NCBI GenBank assembly: GCA_011799875.1
Contig: CM022303.1
Span: forward strand, 735,328,371-735,392,370
Direction of reading: 5' to 3'
Length of the DNA: 64,000 nucleotides
From: Thinopyrum elongatum
Lineage: Eukaryota; Streptophyta; Magnoliopsida; Poales; Poaceae
Below are positions 1 to 10,173 of this stretch, in pieces; positions within the stretch are counted from its first letter, which is position 1; each line of letters begins with the position of its first letter. The notes beneath the pieces were generated by a model. The model saw only the letters and a program-made list of their open reading frames with translations, had not been told where the DNA came from and did no database searches. The translations under genes were made by a program, and so were the position numbers.

Positions 1-972
1 TGTGAACCATGCCTCATGGGCAAGATGACTAAAACTCCGTTCTCCGGAGCAATGGAGCGAGCTAATGACTTACTGGAAATAATACATACCGATGTATGCG
101 GTCCGATGAGTGTTGAAGCTCACGGCGGGTATCATTATTTTCTGACCTTCACAGATGATTTGAGCAGATATGGGTATATCTACTTAATGAAACACAAGTC
201 TGAAACATTTGAAAAGTTCAAAGAATTTCAGAGTGAAGTGAAGAATCATCGTAACAAGAAAATAAAGTTTCTACGATCTGATCGCAGAGGCGAATATTTG
301 AGTTGCTAGTTTGGCGTTCATTTAAAACAATGTGGAATTGTTTCACAACTCACGCCACCTGGAACACCACAGCGTAATGGTGTGTCCGAACATCGTAACC
401 GTACTTTATTAGATATGGTGCGATCTATGATGTCTCTTACCGATTTGCCACTATCGTTTTGGGGTTATGCATTAGAGACAGCTGCATTCACGTTAAATAG
501 GGCACCATCTAAATCCGGTGAGATGACACCGTATGAACTGTGCTTTGGCAAGAAACCAAAGCTGTCGTTTCTTAAAGTTTGGGGTTGCGATGCTTATGTG
601 AAAAATCTTCAGCCTGATAAGCTCGAACCCAAATCGGAGAAGTGCGTCTTCATAGGATACCCAAAAGAAACTGTTGGGTACACCTTCTACCACAGATCCG
701 AAGGCAAGATCTTTGTTGCTAAGAATGGATCCTTTCTAGAGAAGGAGTTTCTCTCACAAGAAGTGAGTGGGAGGAAAGTAGAACTTGATGAGGTAATTGT
801 ACCTTCTCTCGAATTGGAAAGTAGCACATCAGTGAAATATGTTCCCATGATGCCTACACCAACTAGAGAGGAAGCTAGGATCTTCAAGAGGAAGACGGAC
901 ATTGATGGTAGTGTTACTATCTACAAAGCTCGACTTGTCGCAAAAGGTTTTCGACAAAGTTCAAGGTGTTGA
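1..972 (+). pseudogene. copia integrase remnant (polyprotein fragment)
   Basis: The translation reads as a copia integrase core. The DDE residues are visible: the first Asp in HTDVCGP (near 90), the second in FLRSDRRGEY (near 280), and the Glu in RNGVSEHRNR (near 390). An in-frame TAG at about 307 interrupts the core between the second Asp and the Glu. The C-terminal part (LSFWGYALETAAFTLNR, then KVWGCDAYV) is typical of copia integrases. From about 910 the reading runs into the RT start (YKARLVAKGF) and then shifts frame at about 955. In a live element this enzyme would insert the cDNA into the genome; here it is broken. Confidence 0.9.
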
Positions 973-1990
973 CTACAATGAGATTTTCTCACTCGTAGCG
1001 ATGCTTAAGTCTGTCTGAATCGTGTTAGCAATTGCCGCGTTTTATGAAATCTGGCAAATGGATGTCAAAACTGCATTCCTTAATGGATTTCTTAAAGAAG
1101 AGTTGTATATAATGCAACCAAAAGGTTTTGTCGATCCTAAAGATGCTAACAAAGTGTGCAAACTCTAGCGATCCATCTATGGACTGGTGCAAACATCTCG
1201 GACTTAGAATATATGCTTTGATAAGGTAATCAAAGCATATGGTTTTATACAGACTTATGGAGAAGCATGTATTTACAAGAAAGTGAGTGGGAGCTCTGTA
1301 GCATTTCTGATATTATATGTGGATGACATATTGTTGATCTGGAATGATATAGAATTTCTGGATAGCACAAAAGGATACTTGAATAAGATTTTTTCAATAA
1401 AAGACCTCGGTAAAGCTGCTTATATATTGAGCATCAAGATCTATAGAGATATATCAAGACGCTTGATAGGACTTTCACAAAGCACATACCTTGACAAGAT
1501 TTTGAAGGAGTTCATAATGGATCAGTCAAAGAAAGGGTTCTAACCTGTGTTACAAGGTGTGAAGTTGAGTAAGACTCAAAACCCGACAACGGCAGAATAT
1601 ATAGAGAGAATGAAAGTCATTCCCTATGCCTTAGTCATAGGTTCTATAAAGTATGCCATGCTGTGTACCAAACCTATTGTGTACCTTGCCATAAGTCTGG
1701 CAGGGAGGTACCAATAGTGATCCAGGAGTTGATCACTAGACAGCGGTCAAAATTATCCTTAGAGGACTAAGGAAATATTTCTTGGTTATGGAGGTGATAA
1801 AGAGTTACGTCGATGCAAGCTTTTACACCGATCCAGATGACTCTGAGTCTCAATCTGGATACGTATTGAAAGTGGGAGCAATTAGCTAGAGTAGCTCCAT
1901 GCAGAGCATTGTAGACATAGAAATTTGCAAAATACATACGGATCTGAATATGGCAGACCCGTTGACTAAACTTCTCTCACAAGCAAATCA
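973..1990 (+). pseudogene. copia reverse transcriptase / RNase H remnant
   Basis: Pieces of the copia RT are recognisable in changing frames: [10 protein letters not shown] near 1060, QPKGFVDP near 1115, and the catalytic YVDDILLI near 1316-1340 inside an 86-codon open stretch (1283-1543). The RNase H part keeps the opening motif (SYVDASFYTD, 1804-1833) and the closing DLNMADPLTKLL (near 1946). The middle appears deleted, because the usual AEYIA segment is not found. Several stops are present, for example at about 1167 and 1889. This is the back half of a pol gene that no longer encodes a product. Confidence 0.85.
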
Positions 1991-2004
1991 TGATCACACC
2001 TTAG

Positions 2005-2170
2005 TACTCTTTGGGTGTTAATCACATAGCGATGTGAACTAGATTATTGACTCTAGTAAACCCTTTGGGTGTTGGTCACATGGTGATGTGAACTATGGGT
2101 GTTAATCACATAAAGATGTGAACTATTGGTGTTAAATCACATGGCGATGTGAACTAGATTATTGACTCTA
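2005..2170 (+). repeat. tandem repeat in the copia 3' untranslated region
   Basis: Four imperfect units of about 33 bp carry GGGTGTTAATCACAT followed by GATGTGAACT. Each holds a short inverted pair (CACAT...ATGTG) able to form a small hairpin. The block lies between the end of pol and the polypurine tract. The phrase GATTATTGACTCTAGT occurs at both edges. Confidence 0.75.
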
Positions 2171-2171
2171 G

Positions 2172-2185
2172 TGCAAGTGGGAGAC
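2172..2185 (+). promoter_or_regulatory. polypurine tract of the copia element
   Basis: TGCAAGTGGGAGAC lies directly before the LTR. It matches the GTGGGAG tract seen before the LTRs of the other BARE-type copies here, where plus-strand DNA synthesis would start. Confidence 0.8.
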
Positions 2186-3951
2186 TGAAGGAAATATGCC
2201 CTAGAGGCAATAATAAAGTTGTTATTTTATATTTCCTTATATCATGATAAATGTTTATTATTCATGCTAGAATTGTATTAACCGGAAACTTGATACATGT
2301 GTGGATACATAGACAAAACACCGTGTCCCTAGTAAGCCTCTACTAGACTAGCTCGTTAATCAAAGATGGTTAAGTTTCCTAACCATAGACATGTGTTGTC
2401 ATTTGATGAACGGGATCACATCATTAGGAGAATGATGTGATGGATAAGACCCATCCATTAGCTTAGCATATTAATCGTTCAGTTTTATTGCTATTGCTTT
2501 CTTCATGTCAAATACATATTCCTTCGACTGTGAGATTATGCAACTCCCGTATACCGGAGGAATACCTTGTGTGCTATCAAACGTCACAACGTAACTGGGT
2601 GATTATAAAGATGCTCTACAGGTATCTTCGAAGGTGTTTGTTGGGTTGGCATAGATAGAGATTAGGATTTGTCACTCCGAGTATCGGAGAGGTATGTCTG
2701 GGCCCTCTCGGTAATGCACATCATAATAGGCCTTGCAAGCAATGTGTCTAATGAGTTAGTTGCGGGATGATGTATTACGAAACGAGTAAAGAGACTTGCC
2801 AGTAACGATATTGAACTAGGTATGAAGATACCGACGATCGAATCTCGGGCAAGTAACATATCGATGACAAAGGGAATAATGTATGTTGTCATTACGGTAC
2901 GACCGATAAAGATCTTCGTAGAATATGTGGGAACCAATATGAGCATCCAGGTTCCACTGTTGGTTATTGATCGGAGAGGTGTCTCAGTCATGTCTACATA
3001 GTTCTCGAACCCGTAGGGTCTGCACGCTTAACGTTCGATGACGATTTTGTATTATATGAGTTATGTGATTTGGTGACCAAATGTTGTTCAGAGTCCCGGA
3101 TGAGATCACGGACATGACGAGGAGTCTCGAAATGGTCGAGATGTAAAGATTCATATATAGGACGATGATATTCGGACACCGGAAGTGTTCCGGGGGTACC
3201 GAGTACATATCGGGTCACCGGAAAGGGGTTCCGGGCAACCCCGGCAAAGATATGGGCCTAATGGGCCGAGAGGGGAAACGCAGCAGCCAGCAGGGGCTGC
3301 TGCACCCCCCCCCCCCATATGGGCCGCACCTTAGGAGGCAGGAAAGGGGAAAGAGAGAAGGAAAGGGAGGGATTCGGCCTCCCCCTTCCTTCCCTCCTCC
3401 CTCCTCTTTCCTTCCCCTCCGGTGGATATTGTAAGGGGGGAGGCCGAATTGGTACGCGCCCAAGTAGGATTCCTCCTACTTGGGGCGCCTCCTTGGCTGC
3501 CTCTCCTCCCCTCCAACCTATATATATGTGGGGGGGCACCGCTAGAACACACAACATTGATTCCTAGCCGTGTGCGGCGCCCCCCTCCACAGTTTACGAC
3601 TCCGGTCATATTGTCGTAGTGCTTAGGCGAAGCCCTGCGCGGATCACTTCACCATCACCGTCACCACGCCGTCATGCTGACGAAACTCTCCCTCAACACT
3701 TTACTGGATCAAGAGTTCGAGGGACGTCATCGAGCTGAACGTGTGCAGAACTCGGAGGTGCCGTACGTTCGGTGCTTGATCGGTCGGAACGAGAAGAAGT
3801 TCGACTACATCAACCGCGTTGTCAAACGCTTCCACTTTCGGTCTACGAGGGTACGTGGACACACTCTCCCCCTCTCGTTGCTATGCATCTCCTAGATACA
3901 TCTTGCATGAGCGTAGGAAATTTTTGAAATTGCATGCTACGTTTCCCAACA
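2186..3951 (+). repeat. 3' LTR, BARE/WIS/Angela type (1,766 bp)
   Basis: The LTR runs from TGAAGGAAATATGCCCTAGA to ...TACGTTTCCCAACA, so it has TG...CA ends. A GC-rich, TATA-bearing stretch lies at about 3300-3550 (TATATATATG near 3520), where the U3/R boundary is expected. Open frames on both strands inside it (3165-3619) are by-products of base composition. The second base pair differs from the usual TGTTGG start. Confidence 0.93.
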
Positions 3952-4433
3952 TGTACCTCATGGAACAATTCTACGACTACATGATGACTGATGAGTGCTC
4001 CATGGTTGAGCAAGCTCACAAGATACTGTCATTTTCTAGAGAACTTTAGCATTTCAATTGTATGTTACCAGACAAGTTTGTTGCCGGGGCATCATCACCA
4101 TGCTTTCTCCCTCGTGGAGGACCTTTGCTACCTCTCTCAAACATAAGCGACAAGATTTTTCCGTTCCGTATCTCATTGGTACTCTTGATGTGGAAGAAAA
4201 GGCAAGAGCAAAAAGCATACGTGCTCGAGGTATTGAGTGAGGCTCTAGTGCCAATATATTATAGAAGAAAAACTTGCAACCCCACAAGTTCAAGAACAAG
4301 GGCAAGTTTGATTGTAAGGAAACTTTGATGGGAAGAACAAGGCTTCACAACATACCCACTTCAAGAAGAAGACTGTAGAAACAAAGGTGCTTGTCATGTA
4401 TGCGGAGATCCTGGTCATTTGGCTCCTAGTTTT
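3952..4433 (+). pseudogene. Ty1/copia gag relic (UBN2-type, with part of a zinc knuckle)
   Basis: Several frames together read as a copia Gag: YLMEQFYDYMMTDECSMVEQAHKI, then a segment resembling LPDKFVAG...PSWRTFATSLKHKRQ, then LDVEEKARAK, then a zinc knuckle start CHVCGDPGHLAPS (4393-4430). The last knuckle Cys is missing because the gypsy element begins at 4434. The left edge is cut by the copia LTR ending at 3951. Frameshifts separate the blocks. This is the oldest layer visible at this end of the window. Gag would package element RNA; this fragment cannot. Confidence 0.82.
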
Positions 4434-4993
4434 TGTGGCACCCCGGCTCAGAGCAACCGGTTTACCTTGCATTGCCAGCCCAAAGATCATGTCTTCAAGC
4501 AATACACAACAACTTGGTACAGAAATACAACTGCTTTATTGAGGTCTTGCGGGAACATAGGTTCGATATTACATAAGTGGGCGAGGCCAAGCGGCACACA
4601 CGGTGCTGCTGCACATATGTACATTATTTAGTAGACATGAAGGGGGCCTCGATGACAACAAGACAGCTACGCGGCAGTGGAACGATGACGTAGTAGGACT
4701 CCATCTCACAGGGACACAGCTGGGACACGACCTAGACTGCGATCCATGATGCAACTCCGACTCCTAGTACAACTTTTCCTGAAACTGGCATGACACGCCA
4801 GATGAGTGCTTTGAATGTACTCGCAAGCTCATGACAAACAAAACAACAATGACAAACAATAACATGATATTTAAGCAGGTTATATGCAAGAACAGAACAT
4901 GCTACTCATGAAGTGCAGGTGTTTGAAACACACGGTCCCTCGGACCAGCTTACCATCTTGGTTACCTCGTAACCATATCCATCATCGTACCAC
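4434..4993 (-). repeat. gypsy 3' LTR, terminal part (left piece)
   Basis: Read on the minus strand this is the last 560 bases of the gypsy LTR, ending ...GGTGCCACA at 4434. A minus-strand AATAAA (4535-4540) is a plausible poly(A) signal. The LTR resumes at 17226 beyond the CACTA element; together the two pieces give an LTR of about 3.37 kb after removing the duplicated CAC. Confidence 0.8.
4535..4540 (-). promoter_or_regulatory. possible poly(A) signal of the gypsy LTR
   Basis: AATAAA on the minus strand lies about 100 bp before the LTR end, the position expected for the R/U5 region. Confidence 0.45.
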
Positions 4994-5009
4994 CACTACT
5001 AGGAAAAGG
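4994..5009 (+). repeat. CACTA-1 terminal inverted repeat, left
   Basis: CACTACTAGGAAAAGG; 16 bases match the complement of the right end. Preceded by the duplication CAC. Confidence 0.95.
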
Positions 5010-5310
5010 CCTGCTAGTGGCGCACCAGTTTTGCCTACTAATGGCGCACTACTGGTGCGCCACTAGCACCACGCCATTAGAATTAAATACTAATGGCGCA
5101 CCCCTGGTGCGCCATTAGTATCTGGTATACTAATGGCGCACCACGTAGTGCGCCATTAGTATAGCCCACCGTGCGCCATTAGTATGCCTCCCGGGGGCCA
5201 TATGTACCCATGTGCTTTGGCATACTAATGGCGCACTAGTGGGTGATGCGCCATTAGTGTCATTTTTGCAGTGCGCCATTAGTGTGCTGAGTGGTGCGCC
5301 ACTAGTATGA
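5010..5310. repeat. CACTA-1 left subterminal repeat cluster
   Basis: About ten copies of the core TAATGGCGCACC or its complement GGTGCGCCATTAG lie in both orientations, often paired as small palindromes of 30-35 bp. In En/Spm such subterminal motifs bind the second element protein; the same role here is inference. Confidence 0.9.
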
Positions 5311-5553
5311 ATATTAGGGATTTTTTTTTTCTTTTCTGATATTTTCACAGGTTACAAAATATATTATTGGATAGAATATAGACAGCACCACACAGCAACA
5401 GCAGATTCATCGAATACAATAGAAGATTAGTCTCCGAATACAATTCATCATATTAGTCTCCGAATTCAAAAGACCGAACAAAGATAGAACATTACAAGTC
5501 TCGAGACCGCGAGTAGCGAGTTTGTCTTCACATTACAAGTCGATATCGATCAT

Positions 5554-5808
5554 CTAAACTACCATCACATAGAAGAGAGTTGCGGTCATCACGATGAGCA
5601 TAATCGCGATGAAACTGGTCTTCATCCGGTTCCTCCAACGCTCCCTCCTCTCTCCCGCTAGATAGCGCGCGTATCTAGATTCCGCCTCCGCCCTAGTGGT
5701 GTACCCTTTGTAACTGTTACCGCTGAAACGGTGAACCTGTCTCCGACACTCCTCCCAGTCGTCGTAGACTCCGGGAACCTTACCCTTGTACACGACATAC
5801 GACGGCAT
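5554..5808 (-). CDS. small protein: RNase H1-type hybrid-binding (viroplasmin-like) domain plus membrane segment
   Basis: An uninterrupted 84-codon frame starts with ATG. Residues 3-50 carry the hallmarks of the RNase H1 N-terminal hybrid-binding fold (Pfam Cauli_VI family): YVVYKGKVPGVYDDWEEC, then VHRFSGNSYKGYTT and AEAESRYARYL. This fold binds RNA/DNA hybrids or double-stranded RNA. It is followed by a basic stretch (ERRERWRNRMK) and a hydrophobic C-terminal segment (about residues 65-84, FIAIMLIVMTATLFYVMVV) that would make a tail anchor. No catalytic RNase H domain follows. It is the last ORF before the element end, on the same strand as and downstream of the second element gene. Whether it is translated is unknown, but the lack of lesions in an otherwise decaying element is notable. 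Confidence 0.6.
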   Translation of the reverse strand: MPSYVVYKGKVPGVYDDWEECRRQVHRFSGNSYKGYTTRAEAESRYARYLAGERRERWRNRMKTSFIAIMLIVMTATLFYVMVV

Positions 5809-5810
5809 CT

Positions 5811-6043
5811 CTATGCACTAGCCAAACAAAACGTTAGTAGCAATTCACAGACAATACATAAGCAATATATAAGTATGCAACAAAAGGATCGAAAGAGAAA
5901 AGCAAGACATTAATAGCATCGATTACATCTAAGTTGAACGACTGTCCAAACCAAAGAGACATACAAGTTCATTAAAGTTTAATTACAACATGAGCCAATC
6001 GATGTTTCAGAACTACACATAGCATCACTACTTTCAACTCGAC
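5811..6043 (-). other. CACTA-1 spacer between ORF2 and the small ORF
   Basis: This is a 233-bp AT-rich stretch in which I see no coding sequence. On the minus strand it would be 3' untranslated sequence of the second gene or leader of the small ORF. Confidence 0.4.
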
Positions 6044-9000
6044 TCAAGGGACCGGAGCGTGGATGAAGCCGCCTTCTCTCGTGATGGTCATGAAATCGCG
6101 GGTGTTGTCATCCTGCATTTGTAGCGTTGTGTCTATCTCACTGTTGGACGGTTGATTTCTGAGGTTGAACTGCCCCGAGGTACGAAGGACATCTTGATGG
6201 ATGATTTCCGCAAACTCCGACTGGATGTGAAAGAATTCTTGTCTGATGTCCACGTCCTGGATTGCCGACAAGCTCGCGGCCCAATCTTTGAGATTATTTG
6301 GTAGCAGAAGGTGATTATGGTCCCGTACGATCGCCCGCATGTGATGGAGGGCGTAGTAGGCATCCTTCTGACCGCCAGGCGGCTGCTTGACGCAGCAGAA
6401 CATCGTATTATGGGCGAACACATGCTTGCCGTACTTACGAACTGGCCTGGTGAAGGTGCCTCCAGATTTGGCGTAGCCGGGGAGAACATCATCAAGAACT
6501 TTCTTGATATTTGTGTAGTCTTTCTTCGACTGACGGTCCGAGTCGAAATATGTGGCCGTGGAATATTTCGGGCTTAAGAGGATGAGTGTGCAATGTGTGT
6601 CACTGCACAAAACACGGAATGTTAAAAAAAATGATCGAAATCTAAGAAATCATATGTTACGGGGCGGTTGAGGGGACGACTTACTCGGGAAAGTAAGGCA
6701 CGAGGAAGTTATCCTTATCTGGGTTTGCCAGAATGACGCCTTCGAGGTAAGAACTCGCGACTTGCCGGTCCCCAGCGCTGCCCAAGATCTTGGCACGCAT
6801 GTAGAAGGGGTCGACTATCACGATGTCCGGGGTCTTGTCTCTAATGATCCGCATCTCCGTACTCAGCGAAAATAGCCGAACGAAGGTGTAGTGCAGCGGA
6901 TGAAGGTTAAACATAGCGAAGATGTCATCAAACCGCAGGACGATCGTACCCCCGATGGAGTTATCCACAAAGCCCTTGCCGTCTGGCACCTTGGCCACGA
7001 AAACCGGGTATGCCACATCATTCTCTCTGAGACGCCGCTTCTCCAAAGAAAGAACACTGTCATGCAGACTCCGCATAGCACCGGTTGCAGCATTGAGCAT
7101 ATTAGTCGGTAGCATCGGCCTACCCGCCACATGCACCCTCCTCGAGATATCCTTAGGTGAAGGTGGCCCGTCCTGAGCACGGATCGTACTCGGTGCCGGT
7201 TGGCTCGCACCCTTGTTACTCTTTCTTTTACGTCCCTTCTTCTTCTGCTGTAATGGGACCGAGTTCTGCTCACAGACCGCCTTCTTGAGTGTGTTGGGGC
7301 TGATAATATTTCGCACCTCGGCTATCTGAGTCTCGGTGAAGTCGGCAGCTGGAGGCGTCTCCTGAGAACTGAACGCCAGACGACGCCTGTTGCAATTGGG
7401 TTTCTCCGCGGTACCAGCTAGATCGCGATCGTCTTTTGTAGGGTTGGGTTCTTGAGAAGGAGGCCCCAAGAATTCATCATCGTACCCATGATCGGCAAAG
7501 TACTTATCGACGTTGGTAAATGTACCGTCGTCGTTGTCGTCGTCGTCCGGATCCTGTGCCATATGCATGTTCGGATCCTGTGCCATAGGGATGTCCGGCA
7601 TGTCCGGTAGCGTTGCGGCGGTCTTGCCATGGCTTGGCGCCGGCACGACTGGCGGTGTTGTCTTTGGGGTGGTGTCCCCCGCCCCCAAACGAATCTGGCT
7701 CTTCGGCCAAAGCAGGGGCCAGCTTAGGCAGGCGCTGAGGGTCATCACATCATCTTCGTCGGCCCCGGCGGGTCGAATCGGAGGTAACAAGTCGTTGCAG
7801 CCTGGCAGCACCCGAACCAGTTGAACCCTATACACGGTGGGTGGCATCGGATTACCGTGGAACACGGGGTTGCCCGGTTGAACGATTCTGCCCTTGGCGA
7901 CATCGACCAACTCGTCGTTCACGAAGTGCAGGAGAGTGCACGGAACGTCGGCGGCGCCCTGCGAAACCATGTAGGGCGTCAGGGATGCCCAGTCAAAGGC
8001 AAGGAGATGAAGTCCTCGGCCGAGAGGCTTAATTAGTTACCATGATGATGGCGTCGAGCTCGGCTAATGTCGAGGCACCGCCAACGGCGGGTGTGCAATT
8101 GACGGAGGGGCCGCTTGCTGCCGAGGTGCCGGCCGGCGTACACCCGGGTGCATTAAGCTCCAATGCCCGTGCCGGCGTCGGAGACACCAATACCGCCTCT
8201 GCCGGAGACACCAATGGCGCCGCCTGCGCGTTGTGCGAGTTGCTGGCCGTGAAGCTGGGAATCGGAGGCGGCCCTTGTTGGCCACCCGCAATCCACGTCG
8301 TCAGCCCATGAATCAAGGTAGGCATAATGCCGGTGAGCGTCGATCCCAGTTGTTGTTGCACTTGCTCTTGGACAATCTCTGGAATCCACGCCACTTGTGC
8401 CTTGAGTTCTTGAACCTCGCGCGACTGGCTTTCCGAGCTGGTCTTTCTCTCCTTTCGCCCACCAGCGTTATAGTATGACGACCATTTTGTGGACAAGCCT
8501 TTGCCGGCCACACGACCAGCTAACAACGGCTTACTGAGCTTATCCTTGTTTTTCATTACGTTCAACGCCCTATTTAGAGTGCTGTCCCAAGGGGTGCTCT
8601 GGGCCGACCCCACGCTACTGCTTTCAGTCTCCTGCGGAAGGAATGTGAACCATTTAGAAATTTGGCTTCATTAATTAGAATGCAACCATATGGAGCTAAT
8701 TACGCGGGGGTGTATTCCTTACCAGAACAAGCTCAAGCGCCCTGGTCTTCGGATCCGTGGTAAGCTCCTTTGTTACCGGGTCCTCCTTGTACCGGGCCCT
8801 GACATAGTTCCTGGTCTGCTTGTCACGGTATTTCTCGAAGTGGGGTGGTAGGCCTTGCTCGGCACGCTCCGCGTCCTCCTTGTCCCATATAGGCTCCGCC
8901 ACTCTGTAACCGCCGGGACCGAGTTTGTGTTCCCCTAAGTTCAACTCCCGCATTTCTTTCCCCCACTGACTTGATTCGGAGGTTGCGCTGCTCTCGCACT

Positions 9001-9670
9001 TGATCTTGAACTCCTTGTAGTCATCTTCGCTGATCGAAGGATTTTTCGCCTTGATCTTCTCATAACTATCACCTTTGTCAATCATTCTCTTCACCGCGCT
9101 TCTCCAAGTAGACAGGGCCGTGCTCATCCTCGTGAGGGCGGCACTGTTCACTTTATTCCCTGAGAGGCGTGTGTTTTCAAATTCAGCGGGGAACTTGTAT
9201 CGTTCGTGCAGCTTCGTGAAGAGGAGGGTGCGCAAATTCCCTCGGTCCTTATGCCTTAGGTTCTCGGTGTTGATCGAGACGGTGCTCCGGAGAATGCACC
9301 CGAGCTGAACCGAGTACCCCTTGACTATTTGTTTGGTCGCCGTTGGATGCCCGTCGGAGTTCACTTCAGTAAATTCCTCCTTGACGGTGCGGAGCACGTT
9401 CGGGCGCCGGTCCTTCCGTTGCCTCTTCGGTTGGCTGCCATCTGTGCGTGCGCTGCCATCATCAGTCGTGGCATCCTCGGCGGCACCATCAGTGGTGGCA
9501 TCCTCGGCGGCACCATTAGTGGTGTCATCCCCGACGCCACTAGGGGTTGTGTAGTCAGGATCGGTGTCTTCCGCGGCGTCCTCATAGCGGTGAGGTTCTT
9601 CCTCCATCTCCTGGGACAGCTCCCAGAATGCCTTGCCGCCCGAACCGCCGGCCTCATCGTTGTGGGCCAT
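6044..9670 (-). CDS. CACTA-1 second gene (TNPA-like role; Transposase_24 N-terminus, Ulp1-like C-terminus), four exons
   Basis: I predict exons 9670-8723, 8631-8041, 7958-6685 and 6602-6044, joined by GT-AG introns of 91, 82 and 82 bp (donors GTAAGG, GTAACT, GTAAGT; acceptors CCGCAG, TCGCAG, GTGCAG). The joined frame is 3,372 nt (1,123 residues) with no internal stop. Exon 1 starts MAHNDEAGG, has an acidic N-terminus and a segment (about 80-316) resembling Pfam Transposase_24 of plant En/Spm. Exon 2 has a probable coiled coil (EVQELKAQV...IVQEQVQQQL). Exon 3 opens PCTLLHFVNDELVDVAKGRI (Transposase_23-like) and has a basic nuclear-signal-like patch (KKKGRKRK, about 753-759). Exon 4 (THCTLILLSPKYSTATYFDS) resembles the H...D part of Ulp1-type cysteine proteases, without a clear catalytic Cys. 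A splice acceptor before the ATG (CCTATTTAG) suggests a 5' leader intron. Confidence 0.8.
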
Positions 9671-9733
9671 GTTTCCCTCTAAATAGGAAAAAAGTTTGGT
9701 CAAAAAGTTGGTTATTGTCAAGGAACAAGATCT

Positions 9734-9926
9734 CATCATTTAGGGTTTGTGAGGAATTATCATGGTCTCATCATTTAGGGTTTGTCGACACCGAGGCATC
9801 CTAAAAGCTAAGGTTTTATCATTTAGGGTTTGTCAACGCCGAGGCACCCTAAAAGCCTAAGCTTTCATCATTTAGGTTCTTATCGACACCGAGGCACCCT
9901 AAAAGCCAAGGTTTTATCATTTAGGG
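9734..9926. repeat. tandem repeat of about 49 bp with TTTAGGG/CCCTAAA arms
   Basis: Four to five imperfect units read ATCATTTAGGGTTTGTC, GACACCGAGGCACC, then CTAAAAGCC. Each unit holds facing TTTAGGG and CCCTAAA blocks, giving a potential stem. It lies just upstream of the second gene's ATG, probably within its leader intron. Confidence 0.75.
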
Positions 9927-10079
9927 CCTAATCACTTGACTCTATTGCCACCTATGGCAGTTGCTTTTTAGTCTGTCCACACATGAATTCATCATATGTG
10001 TTTAATGCAGCAAGAATAAAGGGGCAGTTGATCCTACTTAATTAAGTACTAAGATACCCCGGCCCATGCATTAGTCGCA

Positions 10080-10173
10080 AGTACCCCATATCTCCTATTT
10101 TTAGCAAAGTCATGCTAAAATTCACGGAAAATTTCAGCATGACCTTTGCTGAAAATAGGACATATGGAGTACC
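10080..10173. repeat. long imperfect inverted repeat (hairpin) inside CACTA-1
   Basis: Arms of about 44-45 bp (10080-10123 and 10128-10173) pair with a 4-base loop (ACGG). By eye there are about six mismatches and one single-base bulge. The arms contain TCCTATTTT and AGCAAAG. Sequence akin to one arm (GGCATGACTTTCCCTAAAAATAGGAC) recurs near 16297-16322 next to the transposase start. Confidence 0.75.

Larger units (their letters stand above)
1..3951 (+). mobile_element. 3' portion of a Ty1/copia (BARE/WIS/Angela-type) retrotransposon
   Basis: This is the right-hand part of a copia element whose 5' LTR and gag lie outside the window. In order it shows integrase, reverse transcriptase and RNase H remnants, a 3' untranslated repeat block, a polypurine tract and a complete 3' LTR that begins TGAAGGAAATATGCC and ends CCCAACA. 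It is inserted into a copia gag sequence that continues from 3952. The five bases after the LTR (TGTAC) are the predicted target duplication, but the left copy is out of view. The coding part holds several stops and frame changes, so the copy is dead. Confidence 0.93.

Noticed and set aside
2662..3218. Overlapping minus-strand frames of 74-109 codons
   Set aside because: They lie wholly within the copia LTR and have no protein features. LTRs of this type are non-coding.
3165..3619. Six overlapping frames on both strands, rich in Gly/Pro/Arg
   Set aside because: Caused by the GC-rich, low-complexity promoter part of the LTR. Equal openness on both strands argues against coding.
4569..4754. 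Minus-strand 61-codon frame in the gypsy LTR
   Set aside because: Lies in the LTR end next to the poly(A) signal; no protein features.
8042..8311. Plus-strand frame of 89 codons over the CACTA-1 second gene
   Set aside because: Shadow of exon 2, which explains the sequence on the minus strand.
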